Positions 1 to 7,285 are shown, counted from the stretch's first letter. The stretch: 29,922 nucleotides of DNA from UMGS172 sp045647525 (GCA_045647525.1 JAZRMK010000030.1:1-29922), one strand, 5' to 3'. Notes: generated by a model from the letters alone, not told the origin. Program-made: numbers and translations.

Positions 1-521
1 TCAATGATTGCAGTCTGTAATGCGTGGAAGAGCATGATGAGCGCGGTGGTACTGGTAGTTCCCTGCATATTATACTTATCGGTCTCGCGGTTGACGTACT
101 GCTTAATAACTACGTCGGCGCCTTTTGCAAGGGGAGACTCCAAGTTCTCAGTAAATGTGATGACCGAAACGCCCTTTGCTTTGCAGATGTCAAGAATGGG
201 GAAGAGCTCTTTTGTGCTTCCGCCGCGTGAAGCAAAAACCATAACGTCGCCATTCTGCAAATAACCTGTTGCACCGTGAACGGCCTCGGCAGGAGAGATG
301 AACCTTGCAGGGCGCTCAATACAACACATAAGGTGAGCAAAATGCTGGCAGGCAATACCTGAATGACCGCAACCTGCTGCTCCGATACGCTCGGCGTTGC
401 TCAAAAGTTCAACAGCTTTTGAAAACTGTTCTTTGTCAAAATAATCCTTCATGTTAGCAATGCACTCGGCTTCGATATCGTAAGCGGCAAGTGCTGCCTT
501 AACGGCGTTTTCACTAATCAT
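1..521 (-). CDS. SIS-domain sugar-phosphate isomerase, KpsF/GutQ-like (3' end cut by window)
   Basis: About 173 residues are visible; the C-terminus lies beyond base 1. The whole visible part is one SIS domain (phosphosugar-binding alpha/beta fold). It has a glycine-rich loop (GAAGCGHSG, residues ~47-55), the PAEAVHG motif, a second loop ASRGGSTKEL and the TTSTTALIMLFHAL helix. These match the N-terminal half of arabinose-5-phosphate isomerases (KpsF/GutQ), which interconvert ketose and aldose 5-phosphates. Whether CBS domains follow cannot be seen. I chose the ATG at 521 because AGGGG lies 8 nt upstream; the ATG at 527 sits only 2 nt from it. The gene is divergent from the TIM-like gene, so a shared role in a sugar-phosphate pathway is possible but inferred. 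The fold is sure; the substrate is not. Confidence 0.85.
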   Translation of the reverse strand, partial: MISENAVKAALAAYDIEAECIANMKDYFDKEQFSKAVELLSNAERIGAAGCGHSGIACQHFAHLMCCIERPARFISPAEAVHGATGYLQNGDVMVFASRGGSTKELFPILDICKAKGVSVITFTENLESPLAKGADVVIKQYVNRETDKYNMQGTTSTTALIMLFHALQTAII

Positions 522-556
522 TTTCATTACCCCTTTTGATTGATTTATACATCTTA

Positions 557-585
557 ATAATAACTCTTTTTATCGTATTTTGCAA
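557..585 (-). promoter_or_regulatory. Sigma-A-like promoter for the SIS gene
   Basis: Read on the minus strand, TTGCAA (585-580) and TATTAT (562-557) are separated by exactly 17 nt, about 35 nt upstream of the start codon. Inferred from sequence only. Confidence 0.55.
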
Positions 586-687
586 CAGTTATGTTCAAAT
601 AATTGGTAAAATATTTTGCTGTTTATACGCCATTTTCGGTGACGCTGGTAATAGTTGCAATAATTGACGTTATTTTCAAAAATCATA

Positions 688-716
688 TTGACTAAACTCC
701 GAAATTAAAGTATAAT
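688..716 (+). promoter_or_regulatory. Sigma-A promoter for the TIM-like/yjbQ operon
   Basis: TTGACT (688-693), a 17-nt spacer and TATAAT (711-716) make a near-perfect vegetative promoter 36 nt before the start codon of the TIM-like gene. Confidence 0.8.
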
Positions 717-751
717 ATTACACGAAAAATCATGCGAGGAAAGTGATTAAA

Positions 752-1447
752 ATGAGCAAAAGAAAAGTAAATGTTCCTTTTTTCGAAATTGGTCCTAAAT
801 CGTATTTGTACGGTGACGACATACTCGAATTGGCAAAGGCCGCAGATCTGGCATCCGAGAAGTACGGTGTTGACATTATCTTCACCACTCCGGTCGTTGA
901 CATTCGAAGAGTAAAGGAAGCTACCAAGAATATCCACGTTTTCGCACCGCATATGGATCCTATCTATCCCGGCAGAGGTTTGGCAGATATTCTGCCTGAA
1001 TCTTTGAAGGCTGCCGGTGCAGACGGTGTTATGCTTAACCATGTTGAGAAACCTTTGACTTTTGAGGTTTTAGGCGAGACCATCAAAAGAGCAGACGAAA
1101 TCGGTCTTACCACAATCGTTTGCGCTGACTCGTTGGCAGATGCTTCTAAAATAGCAGGACTTAAACCCGACATTATCGTTGCAGAACCCAGTGAACTTAT
1201 TGGCACCGGTGTCAGTGTCGGCAAGGAGTATGTTGAGGCAGCTACCAAGTCGGTTAAGGATGTTGACCCCGAAATTTTGGTACTTACCGCCGCAGGTATT
1301 TCCAACGGTGAAGATGTTTACAACACCATCATCGCAGGTGCAGATGCTACCGGTTCGTCTTCGGGTGTTGCAAGGGCAGAGGACAGAGCTGCCATGGTTG
1401 ATGAAATGATTGCCGCAGTCCGCCGTGCGTGGGATGAGCGTCATTGA
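752..1447 (+). CDS. Archaeal-type triosephosphate isomerase-like TIM-barrel protein
   Basis: 231 residues, the size of archaeal triosephosphate isomerases (about 225) and shorter than the usual bacterial TpiA (about 250). The order of motifs follows the archaeal family. Lys16 is in GPKSY, His97 in LNHVEKP and Glu145 in AEPSELIGTG, matching the catalytic Lys, His and Glu. Phosphate-gripping loops follow at AGIS (181-184) and GSSSG (201-205). Two positions differ from true TIMs: the Asn two residues before the Lys is Gly, and the residue after the catalytic His is Val instead of Ser. The substrate may therefore be another triose- or tetrose-phosphate. The ATG at 752 is preferred; GAGGAAA lies 10-16 nt upstream, and a GTG at 743 is too close to it. 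A 30-nt gap to yjbQ implies one operon. Confidence 0.8.
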   Translation: MSKRKVNVPFFEIGPKSYLYGDDILELAKAADLASEKYGVDIIFTTPVVDIRRVKEATKNIHVFAPHMDPIYPGRGLADILPESLKAAGADGVMLNHVEKPLTFEVLGETIKRADEIGLTTIVCADSLADASKIAGLKPDIIVAEPSELIGTGVSVGKEYVEAATKSVKDVDPEILVLTAAGISNGEDVYNTIIAGADATGSSSGVARAEDRAAMVDEMIAAVRRAWDERH

Positions 1448-1477
1448 TTAAAATTTAAATTTTTGGAGGTAACAAAA

Positions 1478-2098
1478 ATGGAATTTAAAATTTTTCAGAA
1501 GGAAATTGAGCTTCAGTCAAGAGGCTGGATCCCCACTTTCCTCGACATTTCCAAGGAAGTTAAAGAAATCGTAGCTGCTTCCGGTATTAAGAACGGTACC
1601 GTAGCTATCGTTTCTCACCATACTACCTGCTCGGTTATGGTTCAGGAATGCTCACACGATATTGACTCTTTTGATTTAGAGTTTTTACAGCACGACCTTC
1701 TCGACATTATGAGAAAAATGATTCCCGACTTTGCAGAAGAGCATCAGTATCGTCATCCCGGTCCCATTCATGCACAGTACGGCCGTTGGGTTAACGAGCC
1801 CGGTGACTATTCCAGCATGAACACCGATGGTCACTTGCGTAGCTGCTTCTTCGGCAGAAGCGAAACAATGACCATTAAGGATGGCGTTGTGGACGGCGGT
1901 TTGTACGCTCACATCTACTTCATTGACTGGGATCACGTTATCGCTCGTCGCAGACAGGTTAACGTTACCGTTATGGGTACCGCAGAGGATGTAGGCGATA
2001 GAAAGTGGAACGACGGCAAGGTTATCGATACCCGCCACAAGTTCACTGATGAGGAAAAGGCATACGATATCCACTACGATCTCCAGCAGCAGAGATAA
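1478..2098 (+). CDS. YjbQ/UPF0047 family protein (long form)
   Basis: 206 residues against about 135-140 in typical YjbQ proteins. The family motifs are all present: SHHTTCSVMVQE (residues 46-57), the DLLDIM helix, the NTDGHLRS block with a conserved His (115-122), FFGRSETMTIKDG, and the C-terminal strand RRRQVNVTVMGT. The extra length is an insert around residues 85-112 (rich in His, Tyr and Trp) and a charged C-terminal tail. YjbQ proteins have been linked to weak thiamine-phosphate synthase activity in vitro, but their real cellular role is unsettled. GGAGGT lies 7 nt before the ATG at 1478. It is the last gene of its operon; two terminators follow at once. The family is sure, the function unknown. 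Confidence 0.85.
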   Translation: MEFKIFQKEIELQSRGWIPTFLDISKEVKEIVAASGIKNGTVAIVSHHTTCSVMVQECSHDIDSFDLEFLQHDLLDIMRKMIPDFAEEHQYRHPGPIHAQYGRWVNEPGDYSSMNTDGHLRSCFFGRSETMTIKDGVVDGGLYAHIYFIDWDHVIARRRQVNVTVMGTAEDVGDRKWNDGKVIDTRHKFTDEEKAYDIHYDLQQQR

Positions 2099-2113
2099 TT
2101 ATAAAGTAAAAAA

Positions 2114-2147
2114 CCTCCTGCGAGGCAACTCGCGGGAGGCTTTGTTT
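2114..2147 (+). terminator. Intrinsic terminator after yjbQ
   Basis: An 11-bp stem (2114-2124 with 2129-2139, one G-U pair) closes a GCAA tetraloop and is followed by a T-rich run (2141-2147). Confidence 0.9.
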
Positions 2148-2154
2148 TAAACTT

Positions 2155-2194
2155 TAAAAAACACGGCAAGCAGTTCTGCTTGCCGTGTTTTACT
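2155..2194. terminator. Bidirectional terminator between yjbQ and rex
   Basis: A perfect 12-bp inverted repeat (2161-2172 with 2177-2188, loop GTTC) is flanked by A6 on the left and TTT on the right. It can end the minus-strand acn-icd-rex transcript and back up the plus-strand terminator just before it. Confidence 0.85.
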
Positions 2195-2833
2195 TTATTT
2201 TTCTGAATGAGTCACATTATAGCAAAGGGTCATAAGACTGTCACTTAAATGAACATTTTCTACGATGATACCGGGGAAATCCACCAACAGATCATAATGA
2301 CTGAAATTCCAAAAACCTTTGACGCCTAATTTGACAAGCATTTCAGCAACATCGTGGGCATTTTCCTGCGGAATGCACAAAATTGCAATATCAGGTTTGT
2401 TTTCACGGCAGAATTCGTCAAGTTGGTTCATATTGTGAATGGGAAGGTTTTGAATAGTCTGACCTGCGAGCGATTCTTTCTTATCGAATATGCCGATAAG
2501 ATTAAATCCTTTTTCGGCCATGTTAAAGTGCATAGTAAGGGCTTTGCCCATGTGACCTGCTCCGATGAGAATGGCTTTTTTTTGAGCTTCAAGCCCTAAA
2601 ATTTTGCCTATTTCTTCACGGAGTAACTGAATGTTGTAACCGTATCCCTGCTGACCGAATTCTCCAAAGCAATTCAAGTCCTGCCTTATCTGACTTGCAG
2701 TAAGACCCATTCTTTTTGATAACTCTTTGGAAGAAATTCGATTAAGCCCTTTTTTTTGGAGGTCGCCTAAAAATCGGTAGTAGCGGGGAAGTCTTTTTAT
2801 AACTGATGTGGAAACGCAATTAGGTTTGAGCAT
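2195..2833 (-). CDS. rex: Redox-sensing transcriptional repressor Rex
   Basis: 212 residues, the normal Rex length. An N-terminal winged helix (about 1-80) contains TASQIRQDLNCFGEFG (45-60), the family's DNA-recognition segment. A Rossmann domain follows, with the nucleotide loop GAGHMG (91-96), and a C-terminal swapped helix. Rex binds DNA when the NADH/NAD+ ratio is low and releases it when NADH rises, controlling fermentation and redox genes in Gram-positives. AGGAG lies 8-9 nt before the ATG. It is the third gene of the acn-icd-rex operon, 42 nt after icd and without its own visible promoter, so a Rex site at the acn promoter would make it self-regulating. A bidirectional terminator follows the stop. 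Confidence 0.96.
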   Translation of the reverse strand: MLKPNCVSTSVIKRLPRYYRFLGDLQKKGLNRISSKELSKRMGLTASQIRQDLNCFGEFGQQGYGYNIQLLREEIGKILGLEAQKKAILIGAGHMGKALTMHFNMAEKGFNLIGIFDKKESLAGQTIQNLPIHNMNQLDEFCRENKPDIAILCIPQENAHDVAEMLVKLGVKGFWNFSHYDLLVDFPGIIVENVHLSDSLMTLCYNVTHSEK

Positions 2834-2875
2834 AAATTTGCTCCTTTCTTGAAATTGAGCCCTGAGTTTCCGGTG

Positions 2876-4045
2876 TTATTCAGCTAATTTCTTAACAGTT
2901 TCCATAACGTAGTCGCCAAACTCGGTGCAGGTGCAACCGGTATCGCGGCCGGTGATAGTGAGTTTCTTCTCGGTATACATACATACGTCGAGTGCTTTTT
3001 CCAAAAGGTCAGCTTCAGCCTGCTTGCCAATGTGAGAGAGAAGCATAACTGCGGCACGGAGCATTGAACAAGGATCTGCAAACTTGTCTCTTCCTTCGAG
3101 AACCATTCTGGGAGCAGAGCCGTGGATAGCTTCAAACATAGCGTATTTCTTACCAATGTTAGCACTGCCTGCGGTGCCTACGCCACCCTGGAATTCAGCA
3201 GCCTCGTCGGTAATGATATCACCGTAAAGATTAGGAAGAACAAATACCTTGAAATCTCTTCTGCGCTTCTCGTCAATGAGCTTTGCGGTAGTGATATCAA
3301 TATACCAGTCATCAGTTGTGATTTCGGGGTATTCTTTACCGATGTTCTGGCAAATTTTAAGGAATTTACCGTCTGTGGTTTTAATAACGTTAGCCTTGGT
3401 AATGATAGAAACTCTGTCCTTACCGTTATTCTTAGCGTATTCGTATGCCAAACGAGCGATTCTTTCGCAGCCTTCGGTAGTGGTGACAACAAAGTCAACC
3501 GAAAGGTCATCAGAAATATTGAGACCCTTTGAACCTACTGCATAACCGCCTTCGGTGTTTTCACGGAAGAAGGTCCAGTCGATGCCCTGCTCGGGAACGC
3601 GAACAGGACGCAAGTTCGCAAAAAGATCGAGTTCTTTACGCATTGCAACGTTTGCACTCTCAATATTGGGCCACGGATCACCTGCTCTGGGGGTGGTGGT
3701 AGGGCCTTTCAAAATAACGTGGCACTTTTTAAGCTCTGCCAAAACGTCGTCAGGGATAGCTTTGCCGACTGCGGCACGGTTTTCAATGGTAAGACCATCA
3801 ATTTCCTTAAATTCAATTTTGCCTGCTTTTACATCGTCTGCCAAAAGGAAGCGGAGAACGCGCTCAGCCTCGTGGGTGATAACAGGACCGATACCGTCAC
3901 CGCCGCAAACACCGACGATAATAGTGTCAAGATTCTTGTAGTCAACAAAATCCTTTTCTGCCTTGATTCTTTCGGCTCTTTCCTGCTGTTCGCGGATAAG
4001 TGCCTCGAATTTTGCAACTGATTCTTTGATTAAAGCTTCATTCAT
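2876..4045 (-). CDS. icd: Isocitrate dehydrogenase (isocitrate/isopropylmalate family)
   Basis: 389 residues. It oxidatively decarboxylates isocitrate to 2-oxoglutarate. The substrate pocket has the isocitrate pattern, with Ser130, Asn132, Arg136 and Arg146 in SANVAMRKELDLFANLRP; isopropylmalate dehydrogenases lack this Ser/Asn pair. Also present are RENTEGGY (161-168), TKANV with the catalytic Lys217, and the metal-binding NLYGDIITDEAAE. The cofactor loop reads HGSAPRM (308-314), with Arg-Met where NADP enzymes often carry Lys-Tyr and NAD enzymes Asp-Ile; I cannot settle NAD against NADP. About 38 helical, charged residues precede the first barrel strand, a longer N-terminus than usual. The ATG at 4045 has GAGGTG 6 nt upstream; another ATG 3 codons earlier lacks spacing. 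It is 15 nt after the aconitase gene. Confidence 0.92.
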   Translation of the reverse strand: MNEALIKESVAKFEALIREQQERAERIKAEKDFVDYKNLDTIIVGVCGGDGIGPVITHEAERVLRFLLADDVKAGKIEFKEIDGLTIENRAAVGKAIPDDVLAELKKCHVILKGPTTTPRAGDPWPNIESANVAMRKELDLFANLRPVRVPEQGIDWTFFRENTEGGYAVGSKGLNISDDLSVDFVVTTTEGCERIARLAYEYAKNNGKDRVSIITKANVIKTTDGKFLKICQNIGKEYPEITTDDWYIDITTAKLIDEKRRRDFKVFVLPNLYGDIITDEAAEFQGGVGTAGSANIGKKYAMFEAIHGSAPRMVLEGRDKFADPCSMLRAAVMLLSHIGKQAEADLLEKALDVCMYTEKKLTITGRDTGCTCTEFGDYVMETVKKLAE

Positions 4046-4060
4046 AATTAACACCTCTTA

Positions 4061-5998
4061 TTATTTTGATGAAAGACCGGTGTAGCTCAAAAGACCGCCT
4101 GCAAGGATAATATCCTTTGAACGACCAGAAAGCTGAGGTATGACCTCATAGGTTTCGCCGGTAGTGATATTTTTGAGAATTACAGTTTCACCGTTTTCAA
4201 TAGCTGAACGGATAGACGGTAATTCAAGTTGGTCAAACTGTGTGATCTTATCGTAATCGGCAGGATTTTTAAATACCATAGGTACGATGCCTGCGTTGAT
4301 AAGGTTGGCAACGTGGATACGTGCGAAGGATTTTGTAATAACTGCTTTAATACCCAAATGTAAGGGAACAAGAGCGGCATGCTCGCGCGAAGAGCCTTGA
4401 CCGTAGTTTTCACCACCGATGATAATTCCTTTGCCTTCCTTGCGGCAGTTCTCGGGGAACTGCTCGTCACAACGGGTGAAGCAGAAGTTTGAGAGGTAAG
4501 GAATGTTTGAACGGTAGGGGAGAATCTTGGCACCTGCGGGCATAATGTGGTCGGTGGTGATATTGTCACCGACTTTAAGCACTGCCTTTGCGGAAATAGT
4601 TTCTGCCAACGGCTCGGTCTTGGGGAAGGGCTTGATGTTAGGACCGCGAAGGATCTGGACATCTTTGGCTTCTTCAACCGAAGCAGGAGCATCAACCATA
4701 TTGTCATTTATAAGGAACTTCTCAGGAAGAGAAATCTTGGAAATATCTACGTCGAGAGTTCTTGGGTCGGTGAGATAACCGGTGAGAGCAGCAGCTGCTG
4801 CAACTTCGGGGCTTACAAGGTAAACACCTGCATCAGCAGTGCCCGAACGGCCTTCAAAGTTACGGTTAAAGGTTCTTAAACTGATGCCCTTGGAATTAGG
4901 TGACTGACCCATACCGATACAAGGACCGCAAGCACATTCCAAAATTCTGGCACCGGCGGCTATAAGCTTTGATAAAGCACCGCATTCTGCCAACATATTG
5001 AATACCTGCTTTGAACCGGGAGCAATACCAACCGAAACAGAAGGATCTACGGTTTTGCCGTCGAAGATTTCGGCAACTTTAAGCATATCGTAAAGTGAGG
5101 AGTTGGTGCAGCTTCCGATAAGGACCTGGTCAACCTTCATCTTGCCGATTTCGGAAATCTTTTTAACGTTATCGGGCATGTGAGGCATAGCAGCCATAGG
5201 TTCAAGTTCTGACAAATTGATGTCTATCTCCTTGTCATAAACTGCATCTGCGTCACTTGATAATTCTACGAAATCTTCTTCGCGGTCTTGTGCTTTCAAG
5301 AATGCCTTTGTGATTTCGTCAGCAGGGAAGATAGAAGTGGTTGCGCCGAGTTCTGCACCCATATTGGTAATAGTGGCGCGCTCGGGAACAGACAATGTTT
5401 TAACACCCTCGCCTGCGTATTCTACTATGTAACCGACGCCGCCCTTAACGGTCAAAATTCTCAAAACTTCGAGAATTACATCCTTTGCCGAAACGAAGGG
5501 TGAAAGTTTGCCGGTAAGATTTACGCGGATCATTTTAGGCATCGGAATATAATAAGCACCGCCGCCCATTGCAACGGCAACGTCCATACCGCCTGCACCG
5601 ATGGCGAGCATACCGATACCGCCGCCGGTAGGTGTGTGCGAGTCGGAACCGATAAGGGTCTTGCCGGGTTTGCCGAAACGTTCAAGGTGAACCTGATGGC
5701 AGATACCGTTACCGGGACGTGAATAGTAAATACCGTGCTTCTTTGCAATAGACTGAATAAATCTATGGTCGTCAGCATTTTCAAATCCGGTCTGTAATGT
5801 GTTGTGGTCGATATAAGCAACCGAACGTTCGGTTTTTACTCTGTCAACACCCATAGCCTCAAACTCCAAATATGCCATAGTACCTGTGGCATCCTGAGTA
5901 AGAGTCTGGTCGATTTTAATGCCGATATCCTGTCCGGCAATCATTTCACCGTCAACAAGATGGGCCTTAATGATTTTTTGTGCAATAGTCAATCCCAT
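4061..5998 (-). CDS. acnA: Aconitate hydratase (aconitase)
   Basis: 645 residues, the compact mitochondrial-like aconitase form rather than the 850-900-residue AcnA/AcnB forms. It isomerises citrate to isocitrate in the cytoplasm through a [4Fe-4S] cluster. The cluster ligands are Cys297 (GSCTNS), Cys357 and Cys360 (ACGPCIGM). Other hallmarks are IGSDSHTPTGGG (116-127), NRNFEGRSG (378-386), and the swivel-domain motif NYGQGSSREHAAL (531-543) followed by SFARIH. GGAG lies 8 nt before the ATG at 5998; further in-frame sequence upstream has no ribosome binding site and crosses the promoter. It heads the acn-icd-rex operon, whose promoter overlaps a candidate Rex operator. With icd it forms the oxidative branch that supplies 2-oxoglutarate. 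No citrate synthase is in the window. Confidence 0.94.
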   Translation of the reverse strand: MGLTIAQKIIKAHLVDGEMIAGQDIGIKIDQTLTQDATGTMAYLEFEAMGVDRVKTERSVAYIDHNTLQTGFENADDHRFIQSIAKKHGIYYSRPGNGICHQVHLERFGKPGKTLIGSDSHTPTGGGIGMLAIGAGGMDVAVAMGGGAYYIPMPKMIRVNLTGKLSPFVSAKDVILEVLRILTVKGGVGYIVEYAGEGVKTLSVPERATITNMGAELGATTSIFPADEITKAFLKAQDREEDFVELSSDADAVYDKEIDINLSELEPMAAMPHMPDNVKKISEIGKMKVDQVLIGSCTNSSLYDMLKVAEIFDGKTVDPSVSVGIAPGSKQVFNMLAECGALSKLIAAGARILECACGPCIGMGQSPNSKGISLRTFNRNFEGRSGTADAGVYLVSPEVAAAAALTGYLTDPRTLDVDISKISLPEKFLINDNMVDAPASVEEAKDVQILRGPNIKPFPKTEPLAETISAKAVLKVGDNITTDHIMPAGAKILPYRSNIPYLSNFCFTRCDEQFPENCRKEGKGIIIGGENYGQGSSREHAALVPLHLGIKAVITKSFARIHVANLINAGIVPMVFKNPADYDKITQFDQLELPSIRSAIENGETVILKNITTGETYEVIPQLSGRSKDIILAGGLLSYTGLSSK

Positions 5999-6029
5999 TG
6001 TTTTCACTCCAATTTCAAAATACACATAC

Positions 6030-6058
6030 ATTATCCTACAAAAAGCAAAAATTGTCAA
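6030..6058 (-). promoter_or_regulatory. Sigma-A promoter of the acn-icd-rex operon
   Basis: On the minus strand TTGACA (6058-6053), a 17-nt spacer and GATAAT (6035-6030) form a near-consensus promoter ending 31 nt before the aconitase start. Confidence 0.85.
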
Positions 6059-6069
6059 TGATTTAACAC
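6052..6069. promoter_or_regulatory. Candidate Rex operator over the acn -35 box
   Basis: TTGTCAATGATTTAACAC fits the clostridial Rex consensus TTGTTAA-N4-TTAACAA at 12 of 14 fixed positions. It covers the whole -35 hexamer, where a bound repressor would block RNA polymerase. A lone TTGTTAA half-site lies at 6095-6101. Binding is inferred. Confidence 0.7.
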
Positions 6070-6148
6070 ACCAAAATATTATTTATTTTAAAGTTTGTTA
6101 AAAAAATCAATAACTAATATCATAAAAGAAAATGATTTGTCTATTTGT

Positions 6149-6176
6149 TTGACTTTTTTGTGCTCGGTGCTATAAT
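6149..6176 (+). promoter_or_regulatory. Promoter for the sugar isomerase/epimerase gene
   Basis: TTGACT (6149-6154), a 16-nt spacer and TATAAT (6171-6176) lie 32 nt before the start codon, divergent from the acn promoter about 90 bp away. Confidence 0.7.
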
Positions 6177-6208
6177 ATGGTTAAAAGTTTGTTAAGGAGT
6201 TGACGTTT

Positions 6209-7093
6209 TTGCGTTTGTCTATAAATACGGGTCCGTTAGCTGCAAAATTCGGCATTTACAGAAGTATTGAGTTTTTGAGTAACGCCGGTTTTGACTGTGT
6301 CGATATAACTTGCCCATCAAAATGTGTTAATAACGATAAACTTGATTATGCAGAGATAAGCGAACAGATTCGCAATTTTGCAGAAGATTGCGGTGTTGAG
6401 ATAAACCAAGCTCACGCTGTTTATCCGACATCTTTTGAGGAAGCGGAAAAGACCGAGGCGGTTTTTAAAAGGCTTATAAAAGAGATTCATGCTGCGTCGA
6501 TTATGGGTGCCGAAACAATAGTTGTTCACCCGAATCAGCATCTTCTGTACGCGCAAGAGGGCAATCCCGAAAAGTTGAAGGCAATGAACTACGAGTTTTA
6601 TAAAAAACTTTTGCCGTATGCCGAAGAATACAACATCAAGTTGGCGGTCGAAAATATGTTCCAAAGCTATGACGGCAGATGTAATGATAGCACCTGCTCA
6701 CGTCCCGAAGAATTTAACGAGTATGTTGATATGATGAATAGCGAATATATCACTGCTTGTCTTGATATCGGTCATTGTGGTTTAGTAGGTGGACAGACTG
6801 CCGGGGATGTTATCAGAGCGATGGGGGAAAGAATTACCGCACTCCATGTTCACGATAATGACATGAGGTTTGATTATCATCTGGCTCCGTTTACTGCGTA
6901 TTTAGGGCAGATAGATTGGGACGATACTTGTAAAGCTTTGGCAGAAGTTGGATATGACGGCGATTTTACCTTTGAAACAAACGGTGCATTTAAAAATGCA
7001 AACGAGGACACTGTGCAGTCACTTTGCTGTTATATCCACGATATCGGTCGGCATTTGATAGAAAAAATCGAGAAATATAAATATGAAAAGTGA
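6209..7093 (+). CDS. Sugar phosphate isomerase/epimerase family TIM-barrel protein
   Basis: 294 residues of the xylose-isomerase-like / AP-endonuclease-2 TIM-barrel family. The metal-site order is visible: His107 (VVHPNQH), Glu148 (AVENMF), Asp186 and His189 (CLDIGHCG), His213/His215 (LHVHDND) and Glu256 (FETNG). These enzymes epimerise or isomerise sugars, keto-sugars or inositol derivatives; the substrate cannot be read from the sequence. The start is set by AAGGAG (6194-6199), which is 9 nt from a TTG at 6209 and gives MRLSINTGPL; an in-frame TTG at 6200 abuts the ribosome binding site. It is a single-gene unit with its own promoter and terminator. Confidence 0.85.
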   Translation: MRLSINTGPLAAKFGIYRSIEFLSNAGFDCVDITCPSKCVNNDKLDYAEISEQIRNFAEDCGVEINQAHAVYPTSFEEAEKTEAVFKRLIKEIHAASIMGAETIVVHPNQHLLYAQEGNPEKLKAMNYEFYKKLLPYAEEYNIKLAVENMFQSYDGRCNDSTCSRPEEFNEYVDMMNSEYITACLDIGHCGLVGGQTAGDVIRAMGERITALHVHDNDMRFDYHLAPFTAYLGQIDWDDTCKALAEVGYDGDFTFETNGAFKNANEDTVQSLCCYIHDIGRHLIEKIEKYKYEK

Positions 7094-7094
7094 T

Positions 7095-7121
7095 AAAAGC
7101 ATCGGGAAACCGATGCTTTTT
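7095..7121 (+). terminator. Intrinsic terminator after the sugar isomerase gene
   Basis: An 11-bp stem (7095-7105 with 7110-7120) closes a GAAA tetraloop, with five Ts at 7117-7121. Confidence 0.9.
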
Positions 7122-7149
7122 GCGTATTTCATCAAAGTAGCAATGCAAA

Positions 7150-7166
7150 GGTCAAAGAAAGTCAAA
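7150..7166 (+). promoter_or_regulatory. CtsR operator upstream of the hrcA operon
   Basis: GGTCAAAGAAAGTCAAA is a perfect match to the CtsR tandem heptamer RGTCAAA-NAN-RGTCAAA. It lies 29 nt upstream of the hrcA -35 box and 65 nt upstream of the CIRCE element. CtsR is encoded in this window at 16746. Confidence 0.85.
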
Positions 7167-7195
7167 AAATATTTGCGAAATTTTTGTAAATGCTA

Positions 7196-7226
7196 TTGAC
7201 AAATGGGAAATTTATGTTAATATAAT
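7196..7226 (+). promoter_or_regulatory. Sigma-A promoter of hrcA-grpE-dnaK-dnaJ
   Basis: TTGACA (7196-7201) and TATAAT (7221-7226) are both consensus; the 19-nt spacer is longer than ideal. An overlapping TAATAT (7218-7223) would give 16 nt. The CIRCE element starts 6 nt after the -10 box. Confidence 0.75.
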
Positions 7227-7231
7227 GATAG

Positions 7232-7258
7232 TTAGCACTCGATGTGTTAGAGTGCTAA
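7232..7258. promoter_or_regulatory. CIRCE element (HrcA operator)
   Basis: TTAGCACTC (7232-7240), nine spacer bases, and GAGTGCTAA (7250-7258) form the exact 9-9-9 consensus. It lies at the transcription start region of hrcA, as expected for HrcA autorepression relieved by heat through GroEL titration. Confidence 0.98.
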
Positions 7259-7285
7259 CAGAACTGATTGAGGGGTGAGCAGTGG

